Source: Bacillota bacterium
GTDB taxonomy: Bacteria > Bacillota > Clostridia > Lachnospirales > Lachnospiraceae
Length of the DNA: 7,123 nt
Reading direction: 5' to 3'
NCBI GenBank assembly: GCA_023458855.1
Contig: JAEWWQ010000335.1
Location: 1 to 7,123 of the forward strand
In this document: piece after piece, positions 1 to 6,257 of the stretch
How positions within the stretch are numbered: the first letter of the stretch is position 1
How the letters are laid out: each line of letters starts with the position of its first letter
Translations under genes and position numbers: made by a program
The notes under the pieces: generated by a model
Database searches by the model: none
The model's input: the letters and a program-made list of their open reading frames with translations, nothing else
What the model was told of the DNA's origin: nothing

Positions 1-25
1 AAGACACTTTCATCAAGTTACTCAA
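1..25 (-). CDS. rnfD: RnfD, ion-translocating membrane subunit of the Rnf complex (first 8 codons only)
   Basis: Only the start of this gene is inside the window. It reads TTG AGT AAC TTG ATG AAA GTG TCT, giving MSNLMKVS, and then runs off the left edge. A strong ribosome site (AGGAGG, 34-39) overlaps the rnfC stop codon and lies 8 nt before the TTG, which is why I choose TTG at 25 over the ATG at 13. Clostridial RnfD proteins typically begin with a short stretch like this leading into a V-S-S-S-P-H motif, and rnfD is the usual gene after rnfC. RnfD is a multi-spanning membrane protein that carries covalently bound FMN. The identification rests on position, the ribosome site and eight residues, so it is an inference. 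Confidence 0.6.
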
Positions 26-33
26 TTTTTTTA

Positions 34-39
34 CCTCCT
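34..39 (-). promoter_or_regulatory. Ribosome binding site of rnfD
   Basis: AGGAGG on the minus strand, overlapping the last two bases of the rnfC TAG stop and followed after 8 nt by TTG. It decides the non-ATG start of the next gene and implies tight translational linkage between rnfC and rnfD. Confidence 0.7.
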
Positions 40-1354
40 ATTTTTTCTTATTTGCTAAAACCATTTTACGCATGGATTTAATGGATTGTGTCAATTGTCT
101 TTTTGCCGGACATATGAAACTGCAACAGCCGCATTCACAGCACTCCATACCCTCATGCGCCACAAATTTGTCCATATCCCCATGTTCAGCATAATCGGCA
201 AGACGGCTTGGTACTACTCTTCCCGGACACACTTCAACACACTTGCCGCAATTAATACAGGCACTCGCCTCATATGCCGAGACTTCATCTGTTGTCATAC
301 ACAACAGCGCAGAAGTTGTCTTTGTAACCGGCACTTGCGTATCAAACAGGGCAAATCCCATCATCGGACCACCTGATACGATCTTCGCCGGCTCAGTCTT
401 AAATCCACCTGCCTCTTCAATCAGCTCAGAATACAGAGTTCCCACGCGCACTGCAAAATTTCTTGGATCATTTATCGCATCCCCTGTTACTGTAACAATA
501 CGCTGCATTAACGGTCGTCCAAGCATAACCGCATTATTTATTGCAACTACAGAGTCTACATTATTAACAACACATCCCGCATCTGCCGGAAGCATGGATG
601 AATTAATTGCACGTCCGGTAACTGCATAAATAAGCTGACGTTCTGCTCCTTGCGGATACTTTGTTTTTAATGCCTTTACACTAATTCTTTTTTCTTCTTT
701 TGTTAATTTTTTAAGAAGTTCAATACAATCCGGTTTATTGTCTTCAACCGCAAGAATTCCCTGGGCATTATCAAATAATCGAAGAGAAACTTTCAATCCC
801 TGAATCAATTTTTCCGGTTCTTCCAATATTCTTCGATAGTCAGAAGTCAGATATGGTTCACATTCCGCGCAGTTAACAATCACATATTGAATCTTCTCAG
901 GTTCTTTGGGCGATAATTTTACATGTGTTGGAAATCCAGCACCACCCATACCTACTACACCTGCTTCTTTAATTCGATTCAGTATTTCTTCTTTTGTAAC
1001 ATCCTCTAAAGAATTGATTTCATGATACGCAACCTCTTGATACAATCCATCATTTTCAATAACGATACATGGCACATTATCACCCGTTGTGACACGATGC
1101 GGTTCGATTGTCTTTACTGTCCCTGATACCGACGCATAAATTGGTGACGACACAAATCCTCCTGCCTCTGCTATTTTCTGCCCTGTCAATACATGGTCGC
1201 CTTTCGCTACAATTGGTGTCGCTGGAGCTCCAATGTGCTGGGAAAGTGGATAAAACAAATCGCCTTTCGGCAGAATTGCTTTAATTGGTTTATCTTTTGA
1301 TAAATCTTTTCCATCATATGGATGAATTCCACCTGCAAATGTAAACTTTGCCAT
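38..1354 (-). CDS. rnfC: Electron transport complex subunit RnfC
   Basis: RnfC is the peripheral cytoplasmic subunit of the membrane Rnf complex. It carries electrons between ferredoxin and NAD while the complex pumps Na+ or H+. The 438-residue protein has the usual order. An N-terminal RnfC barrel-sandwich region (about 1-110) starts with FAGGIHP. A Complex I 51-kDa-like nucleotide/FMN fold follows, with GMGGAGFPTHVK at 135-146 and NCAECEPY at 161-168, then an SLBB-like region (about 260-335). Two [4Fe-4S] motifs close the protein: Cys366/369/372/376 and Cys405/408/411/415. Extra cysteines (406, 410) sit inside the second motif. The length is that of compact clostridial RnfC and lacks the long Ala/Lys-rich tail of some proteobacterial forms. 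The start at 1354 has AGAAGG at 1362-1367, 7 nt upstream. It appears to be the first gene of the operon, with rnfD directly behind. Confidence 0.96.
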   Translation of the reverse strand: MAKFTFAGGIHPYDGKDLSKDKPIKAILPKGDLFYPLSQHIGAPATPIVAKGDHVLTGQKIAEAGGFVSSPIYASVSGTVKTIEPHRVTTGDNVPCIVIENDGLYQEVAYHEINSLEDVTKEEILNRIKEAGVVGMGGAGFPTHVKLSPKEPEKIQYVIVNCAECEPYLTSDYRRILEEPEKLIQGLKVSLRLFDNAQGILAVEDNKPDCIELLKKLTKEEKRISVKALKTKYPQGAERQLIYAVTGRAINSSMLPADAGCVVNNVDSVVAINNAVMLGRPLMQRIVTVTGDAINDPRNFAVRVGTLYSELIEEAGGFKTEPAKIVSGGPMMGFALFDTQVPVTKTTSALLCMTTDEVSAYEASACINCGKCVEVCPGRVVPSRLADYAEHGDMDKFVAHEGMECCECGCCSFICPAKRQLTQSIKSMRKMVLANKKK

Positions 1355-1380
1355 CTTTTAACCTTCTTCCTTCCGTTATT

Positions 1381-1397
1381 TAATCAGTTTCTGATTA
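1381..1397. repeat. Perfect 7-bp inverted repeat in the rnfC leader
   Basis: TAATCAG at 1381-1387 and CTGATTA at 1391-1397 are separated by three bases. The dyad lies 27 nt upstream of the rnfC start. It could be an operator for the rnf promoter or a weak AT-rich hairpin in the 5' leader. The stem is short and AT-rich, so chance is possible. I could not identify a convincing -35/-10 pair for rnfC near it. Confidence 0.4.
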
Positions 1398-1483
1398 CCT
1401 TTTTAATTTTATTTTTCATTTTTATACCCTTTATAAATATACTATTTTTCGCTAAAAAATACTACTGTAAATTTTAAAAATAT

Positions 1484-1491
1484 GCTATTAT
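1484..1491 (+). promoter_or_regulatory. Candidate extended -10 promoter of the YprB-like nuclease gene
   Basis: The sequence TGC-TATTAT at 1483-1491 resembles an extended -10 element (TGn followed by a hexamer matching TATAAT at five of six positions). It lies about 70 nt before the chosen start at 1563. The matching -35 region at 1463-1468 (TACTGT) is poor, so recognition would depend on the extended -10. The surrounding DNA is very AT-rich, which makes such matches common. Confidence 0.35.
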
Positions 1492-1552
1492 CAAATAGTA
1501 AGTTTCAACACTTTCACACTCTTTGACATTTATGCGATCCAATGTCGCAGAC

Positions 1553-1557
1553 GGGAG
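1553..1557 (+). promoter_or_regulatory. Ribosome binding site of the YprB-like nuclease gene
   Basis: GGGAG followed after 5 nt by ATG at 1563. It supports 1563 as start over the in-frame ATG at 1542, which has no purine-rich site before it. Confidence 0.6.
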
Positions 1558-1562
1558 CAACT

Positions 1563-2678
1563 ATGAAGATTATAAAGACTGAATTACCCAATCTAAGACT
1601 TGCTTATCCTCTTTCTCAAATCATGGATATTTCAAAAACTTTATTTTTAGATATTGAAACCACCGGATTTACCGCAAAAGGATCATCCCTCTATCTGATT
1701 GGCTGTATCTATATCAAAAATGATTCTTTTCATTTAATTCAGTGGTTTGCTGATCATTACGATGATGAACTTAACCTGTTAAATGCTTTCTTCGCGTTTT
1801 CCAAAAATTATTCTTATTTAGTTCATTTTAATGGAAATAATTTTGATATCCCTTATTTACAGCAAAAGGCTGCACAATTTCACCTTTCAGATACGTTTGA
1901 GCATTTTGAGGCTTTGGATTTGTATCGTCGTATAACTCCCTACAGGGAATTTTTAAAGCTTCCAAATTGCAAACAGAAAACAATTGAGACTTTTTTAAAT
2001 GTAAATAGGGAAGATACTTTTCATGGCGGTGAATTGATCAGTGTTTATCATGATTATGTACAGGCTCCTGACAATCATAACCTCCAGCTTCTTTTACTTC
2101 ATAATTCGGAGGACATTCAGGGACTTATCACTTTGCTTCCTGTTCTGTCCTATTGTGATTTATTCAACGATACTATCCGTGTCACAAGAGTACAGGCCAA
2201 TTATTATACTGATTTTAATGGTGAAAAAAAGCAAGAGATACTAATGAAGCTACGTTTTCTGAATTCACTTCCCGTTGCCATATCGCAAGGCATCAACGGG
2301 TGCTATTTTACTGGATTTGACATGGAAGGCACACTAAAAGTACCTCTTTATGAAGAAGAACTAAAATACTTTTATTCTAATTACAAAGATTACTACTATC
2401 TTCCCATAGAAGATAACGCAATTCACCGTTCCGTAGCCCACTTCGTTGATAAGGACCACCGCATCAGAGCAACTGCTGCTACCTGTTACACCAGAAAGCA
2501 GGCTTCTTATCTTCCACAATGGGATATTTTGTTTGAACCATTTTTTAAGAAGGAGTATCACAGCAAGGAACTTTTTTTCGAACTGACAGATGAGTTCAAA
2601 AGACAACGTGGTGACTTTTCCAAATATGCCAGTCACGTATTGCAGATGATGGTAAGAACAGCAAACAAGCTGCGTTAA
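1563..2678 (+). CDS. YprB-like ribonuclease H-fold exonuclease (RNase_H_2 / DEDD family)
   Basis: Predicted 371-residue cytoplasmic 3'-5' exonuclease-type protein related to Bacillus YprB (MrfB, linked to DNA repair). Residues about 25-200 form the nuclease fold. Exo I is DIETTG with Asp30 and Glu32, Exo II is HFNGNNFDIPYL with Asp95, and Exo III is HNSEDI with His180 and Asp184. All four acidic metal ligands are therefore present. Residues about 200-371 match no catalytic domain I can name, but contain a Tyr-rich stretch (KDYYYLP) and a TAATCYTRK segment of the kind I associate with clostridial members of this family. No signal peptide or membrane segment is seen. The GGGAG site favours the ATG at 1563 over 1542, which would add seven residues. 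The gene is alone on its strand, divergent from rnfC and convergent with cheR. The YprA/MrfA helicase that partners YprB in Bacillus is not in the window, so substrate and role remain open. Confidence 0.87.
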   Translation: MKIIKTELPNLRLAYPLSQIMDISKTLFLDIETTGFTAKGSSLYLIGCIYIKNDSFHLIQWFADHYDDELNLLNAFFAFSKNYSYLVHFNGNNFDIPYLQQKAAQFHLSDTFEHFEALDLYRRITPYREFLKLPNCKQKTIETFLNVNREDTFHGGELISVYHDYVQAPDNHNLQLLLLHNSEDIQGLITLLPVLSYCDLFNDTIRVTRVQANYYTDFNGEKKQEILMKLRFLNSLPVAISQGINGCYFTGFDMEGTLKVPLYEEELKYFYSNYKDYYYLPIEDNAIHRSVAHFVDKDHRIRATAATCYTRKQASYLPQWDILFEPFFKKEYHSKELFFELTDEFKRQRGDFSKYASHVLQMMVRTANKLR

Positions 2679-2690
2679 AGCATATCGTAC

Positions 2691-2726
2691 AAAAACTCAG
2701 GAAAACTATTTTCCTGAGTCTCTTTT
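2691..2726. terminator. Probably bidirectional Rho-independent terminator between the convergent nuclease gene and cheR
   Basis: An 11-bp perfect stem (2695-2705 paired with 2709-2719, ACTCAGGAAAA with its complement) closes a 3-nt loop. On the plus strand it is followed by CTCTTTTATT, 17 nt after the nuclease stop codon. On the minus strand the stem is followed by TTTTGTAC, 47 nt after the cheR stop. The T tracts are short in both directions, but the placement between two converging genes fits a shared terminator. Confidence 0.8.
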
Positions 2727-2733
2727 ATTCATG

Positions 2734-2762
2734 ACAAGTGAATTAACAGACCGTTCACTTGT
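2734..2762. repeat. Second inverted repeat just after cheR
   Basis: ACAAGTGAA at 2734-2742 pairs perfectly with TTCACTTGT at 2754-2762 across an 11-nt loop, beginning 3 nt after the cheR stop codon on the minus strand. Neither side has a proper T tract, so it looks less like a terminator than like an mRNA 3'-end stabilising hairpin or a small binding site. Confidence 0.5.
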
Positions 2763-2765
2763 TTA

Positions 2766-3542
2766 TTATGGCCTTTCATAAAAAAATGAATTTTTTCTTT
2801 TATATCCTAATTCTCTATAATTTACAATTTGTTCTGTACTTCCTATGAAAAGAACTCCACCCGGCTTCAAAGCCTTAAGAAATTTAATAAACACCTCATC
2901 TTTAGCTTCTTCTGTAAAATATATCAGAACATTACGGCATACAATCAGATCATAATTTACAGGGTATGTATCTTTCAGCAAATTGTGCTCTTTAAATTCT
3001 ACACACTCCTTAACTTCATCGGAGATTTTAAAAGATGGTCCAATCTGCGTAAAAAATTTCTTTTTAAGATCAGAAGGAACCCCTGCTAAACTTCTTTCAT
3101 TATAAAGACCCGTTTTAGCCTTCTCTATTACAACCTTATCCAAATCTGTCGCATAAATATGAATCTTATTTAGTGGCAGATGCCTCGATAATGCCATTAC
3201 TAAAGAATAGGGCTCATCGCCTGTTGAACAGGCTGCACTCCATATCTTAAGTCCGCTGCCAAATCTTTTGATCAATTCCGGAAAAACATCTTTATCAAGT
3301 AAATCCCATTGTTCTGGATTCCTATAAAATTCTGAAACGTTAATGGTTAAGTATGTTACAAATTCTTCAAATAACTTTTTATCTGCTCTGATTGATTTTA
3401 CAAAGTTTTCATAACCATCTATCTTATTCTTTGTGATAAGTGTATCGATCCTTCGCTTCATCTGCTTCTCTTTATAAGCGCTTAAATCAATCTTCGTTAA
3501 ATCAAGTACAGCCTTTTTGAATTGCTCGTAATCATATGCCAT
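2766..3542 (-). CDS. cheR: Chemotaxis protein methyltransferase CheR
   Basis: CheR transfers methyl groups from S-adenosylmethionine to glutamates on chemoreceptors, setting adaptation together with CheB. The 258-residue product has an N-terminal all-helical domain with basic KEKQMKRRI at 24-32 and the conserved NVSEFYRNP block at 68-76. A Rossmann-type domain follows, with ACSTGDEPYS (104-113) for SAM binding, ATDLD (131-135) and CRNVLIYF (202-209). The length matches short Firmicute CheR proteins. The loop between FF (163-164) and VEF (181-183) looks about four residues shorter than in enterobacterial CheR as I recall it, which suggests a pentapeptide-independent type. I place the start at the second ATG (3542): AAAGGTG at 3550-3556 is 7 nt from it but adjoins the first ATG at 3548. 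It lies 23 nt after the S1 gene and appears to be last in that operon. No other chemotaxis gene is visible. Confidence 0.93.
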   Translation of the reverse strand: MAYDYEQFKKAVLDLTKIDLSAYKEKQMKRRIDTLITKNKIDGYENFVKSIRADKKLFEEFVTYLTINVSEFYRNPEQWDLLDKDVFPELIKRFGSGLKIWSAACSTGDEPYSLVMALSRHLPLNKIHIYATDLDKVVIEKAKTGLYNERSLAGVPSDLKKKFFTQIGPSFKISDEVKECVEFKEHNLLKDTYPVNYDLIVCRNVLIYFTEEAKDEVFIKFLKALKPGGVLFIGSTEQIVNYRELGYKRKNSFFYERP

Positions 3543-3549
3543 ACACATT

Positions 3550-3556
3550 CACCTTT
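3550..3556 (-). promoter_or_regulatory. Ribosome binding site of cheR
   Basis: AAAGGTG on the minus strand. It is 7 nt from the ATG at 3542 but only one base from the in-frame ATG at 3548, so it selects the inner start (MAYDYEQF). Confidence 0.6.
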
Positions 3557-3565
3557 TAATTTATC

Positions 3566-4690
3566 TTATTTATCTTCTGAAATCACAGCGTCAATGTCTA
3601 CTGATACAACATCTGCATCTGCTGCTTCTGTCGATTCCGGTACCATTAAAGCCTTCATGCTCAGACTGATTTTTCTGTCTGCTTCATTAAAATCAACTAC
3701 TTTAGCTGTAATAGTATCGCCAACTGATAATGCATCTGATGGCTTCTCAATATGTTCTTTTGATATCTGTGATACATGCAAAAGAGCATCCACACCCGGT
3801 TCTAATTCAACAAATGCTCCAAAGTCTGTCATTCTGGCTACCACACCGTTCACAACATTCCCTACTGCATATTTTGTTGTTGCATCTTTCCAGGGATTTG
3901 CATCATCAAATTTAGAGCTAAGCGCTATTTTAGTTCCCTGTATTTCTTTAATAAGCACATTAACTTTATCACCAACTTTAAATACTTTCTTAGGATTTTC
4001 AACTCTTCCCCAAGACATTTCGGAAATATGAAGTAATCCGTCTGCTCCGCCCAAATCAATAAATGCTCCAAAATCAGTTACATTTTTAACGGTTCCTTCT
4101 ACTACATCGCCCTCTTTGATTCTGGCAAATAATTCTTTTTGCATTTCTGTCTTTTGTGCTACGATCAATTGTTTACGATCTCCGATATATCTTCTCCTCT
4201 TAGGGTTATACTCACTAATTACAAAACTAATTTCCTGTCCTGCATATTTCGTAAGATCTTTCTCATAAGAATCAGATACCAGGCTGGCAGGAATGAATAT
4301 TCTGATTTCCTCGATTACTACACATAAGCCGCCATCCAATACCTGTGCAACCTTTGCAGTAAGTACTTCCTGATTATTAAATGCTTCTTCAATCCTCTTA
4401 TTTCCTCTGTCAGCTGTAAGTCTCTTATATGTCAATAAGACTTGTCCTTCACCGTCATTTACTTTTAAGACCTTTACTTCCATCTTGTCACCAACGGTAA
4501 GAACACTTGTTAAATCTACATTTGGTTCGTTTGTGTATTCATTTTTAGTAAGAATACCATCTGATTTGTATCCGATGTTTAATACAGCTTCATCTGACTT
4601 GACATCAATAATTGTACCTTCAATAACCTCTCCTGTGTGTATTGTCTTAAATGATTCTTCTAACATTTGTTCAAAAGTTAATTCTGACAT
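3566..4690 (-). CDS. rpsA: S1 RNA-binding domain protein, ribosomal protein S1-like (four S1 domains)
   Basis: Predicted 374-residue RNA-binding protein. It has four tandem S1 (OB-fold) domains at about 18-90, 105-177, 192-261 and 275-347. Domains 3 and 4 are the most canonical, each with a TDFGAF core (205-210, 288-293) followed by G-x-D-x-LLH (215-221, 299-305). Domain 2 is divergent and basic (KRRR at 164-167). The C-terminal tail (about 350-374) is acidic and low in complexity. Four domains is the Firmicute pattern (B. subtilis YpfD type), against six in E. coli S1, so the protein may bind mRNA or ribosomes without being an essential translation factor. The start is the ATG at 4690, 9 nt after GAGGAGG. 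It overlaps the ispH 3' end by 20 nt in the +1 frame, implying translational coupling. In several related Clostridia the two are one polypeptide. Confidence 0.92.
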   Translation of the reverse strand: MSELTFEQMLEESFKTIHTGEVIEGTIIDVKSDEAVLNIGYKSDGILTKNEYTNEPNVDLTSVLTVGDKMEVKVLKVNDGEGQVLLTYKRLTADRGNKRIEEAFNNQEVLTAKVAQVLDGGLCVVIEEIRIFIPASLVSDSYEKDLTKYAGQEISFVISEYNPKRRRYIGDRKQLIVAQKTEMQKELFARIKEGDVVEGTVKNVTDFGAFIDLGGADGLLHISEMSWGRVENPKKVFKVGDKVNVLIKEIQGTKIALSSKFDDANPWKDATTKYAVGNVVNGVVARMTDFGAFVELEPGVDALLHVSQISKEHIEKPSDALSVGDTITAKVVDFNEADRKISLSMKALMVPESTEAADADVVSVDIDAVISEDK

Positions 4691-5519
4691 AATTTTGAAC
4701 CTCCTCAATTATATTATTTGGGGTAGAAGCCCCTGCAGTAATACCCACCAGTCGAACAGATTTAGGTAAATCTAAATTCAAGTCATCCAGTGTCTGTATG
4801 AAATAAGTGTTTTCACATTCCTTACTACATATTTCAAACAACTTACGCGTATTGGAACTGTGAGTGCCACCTATTACTATCATTGCATCGACCTGACCTG
4901 CAATCTTACTTGCCTCAGCTTGTCGTTCTTCAGTTGCGCTGCATATCGTATTCACAACAAGTATATCATAACCTTTTTTTTGAAAAATTTCAACTAATTC
5001 TTGAAATTTCTTGTAGTTAAATGTCGTCTGTGATACAATGCATATCTTTTGATTTGTTTCATTTACAAATTTTTCTGCCTCTTCTTTTGATTCGATTACA
5101 ATAGCCGGTGTCCTGGACCATCCTTTAATACCCTCTACTTCCGGATGTCCATCATTGCCTATAATTACAATCTGACACCCATTCATACTTTCTTTTTCCA
5201 CTATTTTATGAATTCTTTTTACAAAGGGACAGGTTGCATCAACACATTCCAGATTCTTATCCCTGATTACCTTATAAATGTCCTCTGACACTCCATGAGA
5301 ACGTATGATGACCGTTCCTTCGTTTACTTTGGCAAGTTCCTCAGGATTATCGATTACCTGAACACCTCTTTTTTCAAGATCCCTGACAACTTCTTCGTTA
5401 TGAATAATGGGACCATACGTAACTATTTTTTTATTGCATCCTGTCTGCTCATACACTTGTTCCACAGCCCTTTTCACGCCAAAGCAAAAGCCGGCTGTTT
5501 TTGCTAAAATTACTTCCAT
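4671..5519 (-). CDS. ispH: 4-hydroxy-3-methylbut-2-enyl diphosphate reductase (IspH/LytB)
   Basis: IspH is the iron-sulfur enzyme of the last MEP pathway step. It reduces HMBPP to isopentenyl and dimethylallyl diphosphate in the cytoplasm. The 282-residue protein is full length. The three cluster cysteines are visible: Cys12 in AGFCFGVKRAV, Cys97 in DATCPFV and Cys193 in NTICSATEERQ. So are the substrate-site residues His40 (PIIHNEE), His75 (RSHGVSE), His125 with Glu127 (GHPEVEG), and the GGTHSSNTRKL (217-227) and TAGASTPN (261-268) motifs. The start at 5519 follows GAGG (5526-5529) by 6 nt. A 64-nt gap separates it from cmk, and its last 20 nt overlap the S1 gene. There is no S1 extension on this chain, unlike the IspH-S1 fusions of some Clostridia. 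The gene between cmk and ispH in some Firmicutes (plsC-like acyltransferase) is absent here. Confidence 0.97.
   Translation of the reverse strand: MEVILAKTAGFCFGVKRAVEQVYEQTGCNKKIVTYGPIIHNEEVVRDLEKRGVQVIDNPEELAKVNEGTVIIRSHGVSEDIYKVIRDKNLECVDATCPFVKRIHKIVEKESMNGCQIVIIGNDGHPEVEGIKGWSRTPAIVIESKEEAEKFVNETNQKICIVSQTTFNYKKFQELVEIFQKKGYDILVVNTICSATEERQAEASKIAGQVDAMIVIGGTHSSNTRKLFEICSKECENTYFIQTLDDLNLDLPKSVRLVGITAGASTPNNIIEEVQNYVRINF
4700..4706 (-). promoter_or_regulatory. Ribosome binding site of the S1 gene, inside ispH
   Basis: GAGGAGG on the minus strand, 9 nt before ATG 4690. Its first six bases are exactly the codons for Glu272 and Glu273 of IspH. It chooses ATG 4690 as the S1 start over the TTG at 4708, which the site itself follows. 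Confidence 0.8.
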
Positions 5520-5583
5520 CTGCTACCTCGTTATCACTTGTATTACGCATCGCTATCTTTATGTGTACAGCCAAAATCCAGCA

Positions 5584-6243
5584 CTACGATTCACATAACT
5601 TAATTATAGTCTCTATTACTTCATTTACTGTCATATCAGAAGAATCAACAAGAATTGCATCCTCCGCCTGCTTTAATGGAGAAATATCTCTCGTCATATC
5701 CCGATGATCTCTTTCAATAATATCTTTTTCTATAACATCAATATCCACTTTCTCGCCCTTCGATGTTAGTTGGTCAAATCTTCTTTTTGCCCGTACACGA
5801 CTACTGGCTGTCAGATAGATTTTAACATTAGCACCCGGTAATACACAAGTACCAATGTCTCTGCCATCCATTATGACATCCGCTGTTCTGGCAAGCTCTC
5901 TTTGCAAATCAACCAGCTTTGTTCTGACATCTTTGTTCACCGAAGTTGCAGAGGCCATATTCCCTACTTCCTCTGTCCTGATTAATGCATTTACATTTTC
6001 ACCATTTAATAATACGATCTGCTCTCCATTCTGGTATTGAATGGTTATCTCTGCTTCTTTACATTTTTTACTTATTTTATCCGTTTCTTCCGGCTTAATA
6101 CCATTTCTGATCAAAAAAAGAGCCATAGCACGATACATTGCTCCCGTGTCGACATAAATATACTTCATTCTCCTTGCAATCCGTTTTGCAATCGTACTTT
6201 TACCTGCACCTGCGGGTCCATCTATTGCTACATTAAAACTCAT
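5584..6243 (-). CDS. cmk: Cytidylate kinase
   Basis: Cmk phosphorylates CMP and dCMP with ATP, recycling cytidine nucleotides from RNA and phospholipid turnover. The 219-residue protein is typical in length. It shows the P-loop GPAGAGKST at 9-17, the CMP-binding YVDTGAMYRA at 30-39, DGRDIGT at 126-132 and RAKRR at 151-155. The lid/C-terminal block ERDHRDMTRDISPL spans 177-190. The start is the ATG at 6243, 6 nt after AAGGAAG. The TTG at 6249 would add only two residues and sits directly against that site. It starts 14 nt after the flavoprotein stop codon and precedes ispH, a common Firmicute order, so it is very likely cotranscribed with both. Confidence 0.97.
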   Translation of the reverse strand: MSFNVAIDGPAGAGKSTIAKRIARRMKYIYVDTGAMYRAMALFLIRNGIKPEETDKISKKCKEAEITIQYQNGEQIVLLNGENVNALIRTEEVGNMASATSVNKDVRTKLVDLQRELARTADVIMDGRDIGTCVLPGANVKIYLTASSRVRAKRRFDQLTSKGEKVDIDVIEKDIIERDHRDMTRDISPLKQAEDAILVDSSDMTVNEVIETIIKLCES

Positions 6244-6249
6244 TTTCAA

Positions 6250-6256
6250 CTTCCTT
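6250..6256 (-). promoter_or_regulatory. Ribosome binding site of cmk
   Basis: AAGGAAG on the minus strand, 6 nt before ATG 6243 and just after the upstream TAG stop at 6258-6260. It decides between ATG 6243 and TTG 6249. Confidence 0.6.
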
Positions 6257-6257
6257 T

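Noticed and set aside
243..629. 128-codon plus-strand open frame opposite rnfC
   Set aside because: Entirely antisense to a gene with intact iron-sulfur motifs; no independent support.
1485..1498. CTATT-ATCA-AATAG inverted repeat over the candidate -10
   Set aside because: Only 5 bp per arm in very AT-rich DNA, so it is not distinguishable from chance.
1523..1528. Perfect TTGACA -35 hexamer before the nuclease gene
   Set aside because: No -10-like hexamer follows at 16-18 nt (the sequence there is CGCAGA-like), and a transcript from it would start almost at the ribosome site.
3522..4031. 169-codon plus-strand open frame opposite the S1 and cheR genes
   Set aside because: It lies antisense to well-supported coding sequence, has a Ser/Thr/Leu-rich shadow composition and shows no recognisable domain.
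4691..4708. TTG at 4708 as start of the S1 gene
   Set aside because: It lies upstream of the GAGGAGG site. ATG 4690 has ideal spacing and gives the usual MSE-type N-terminus.
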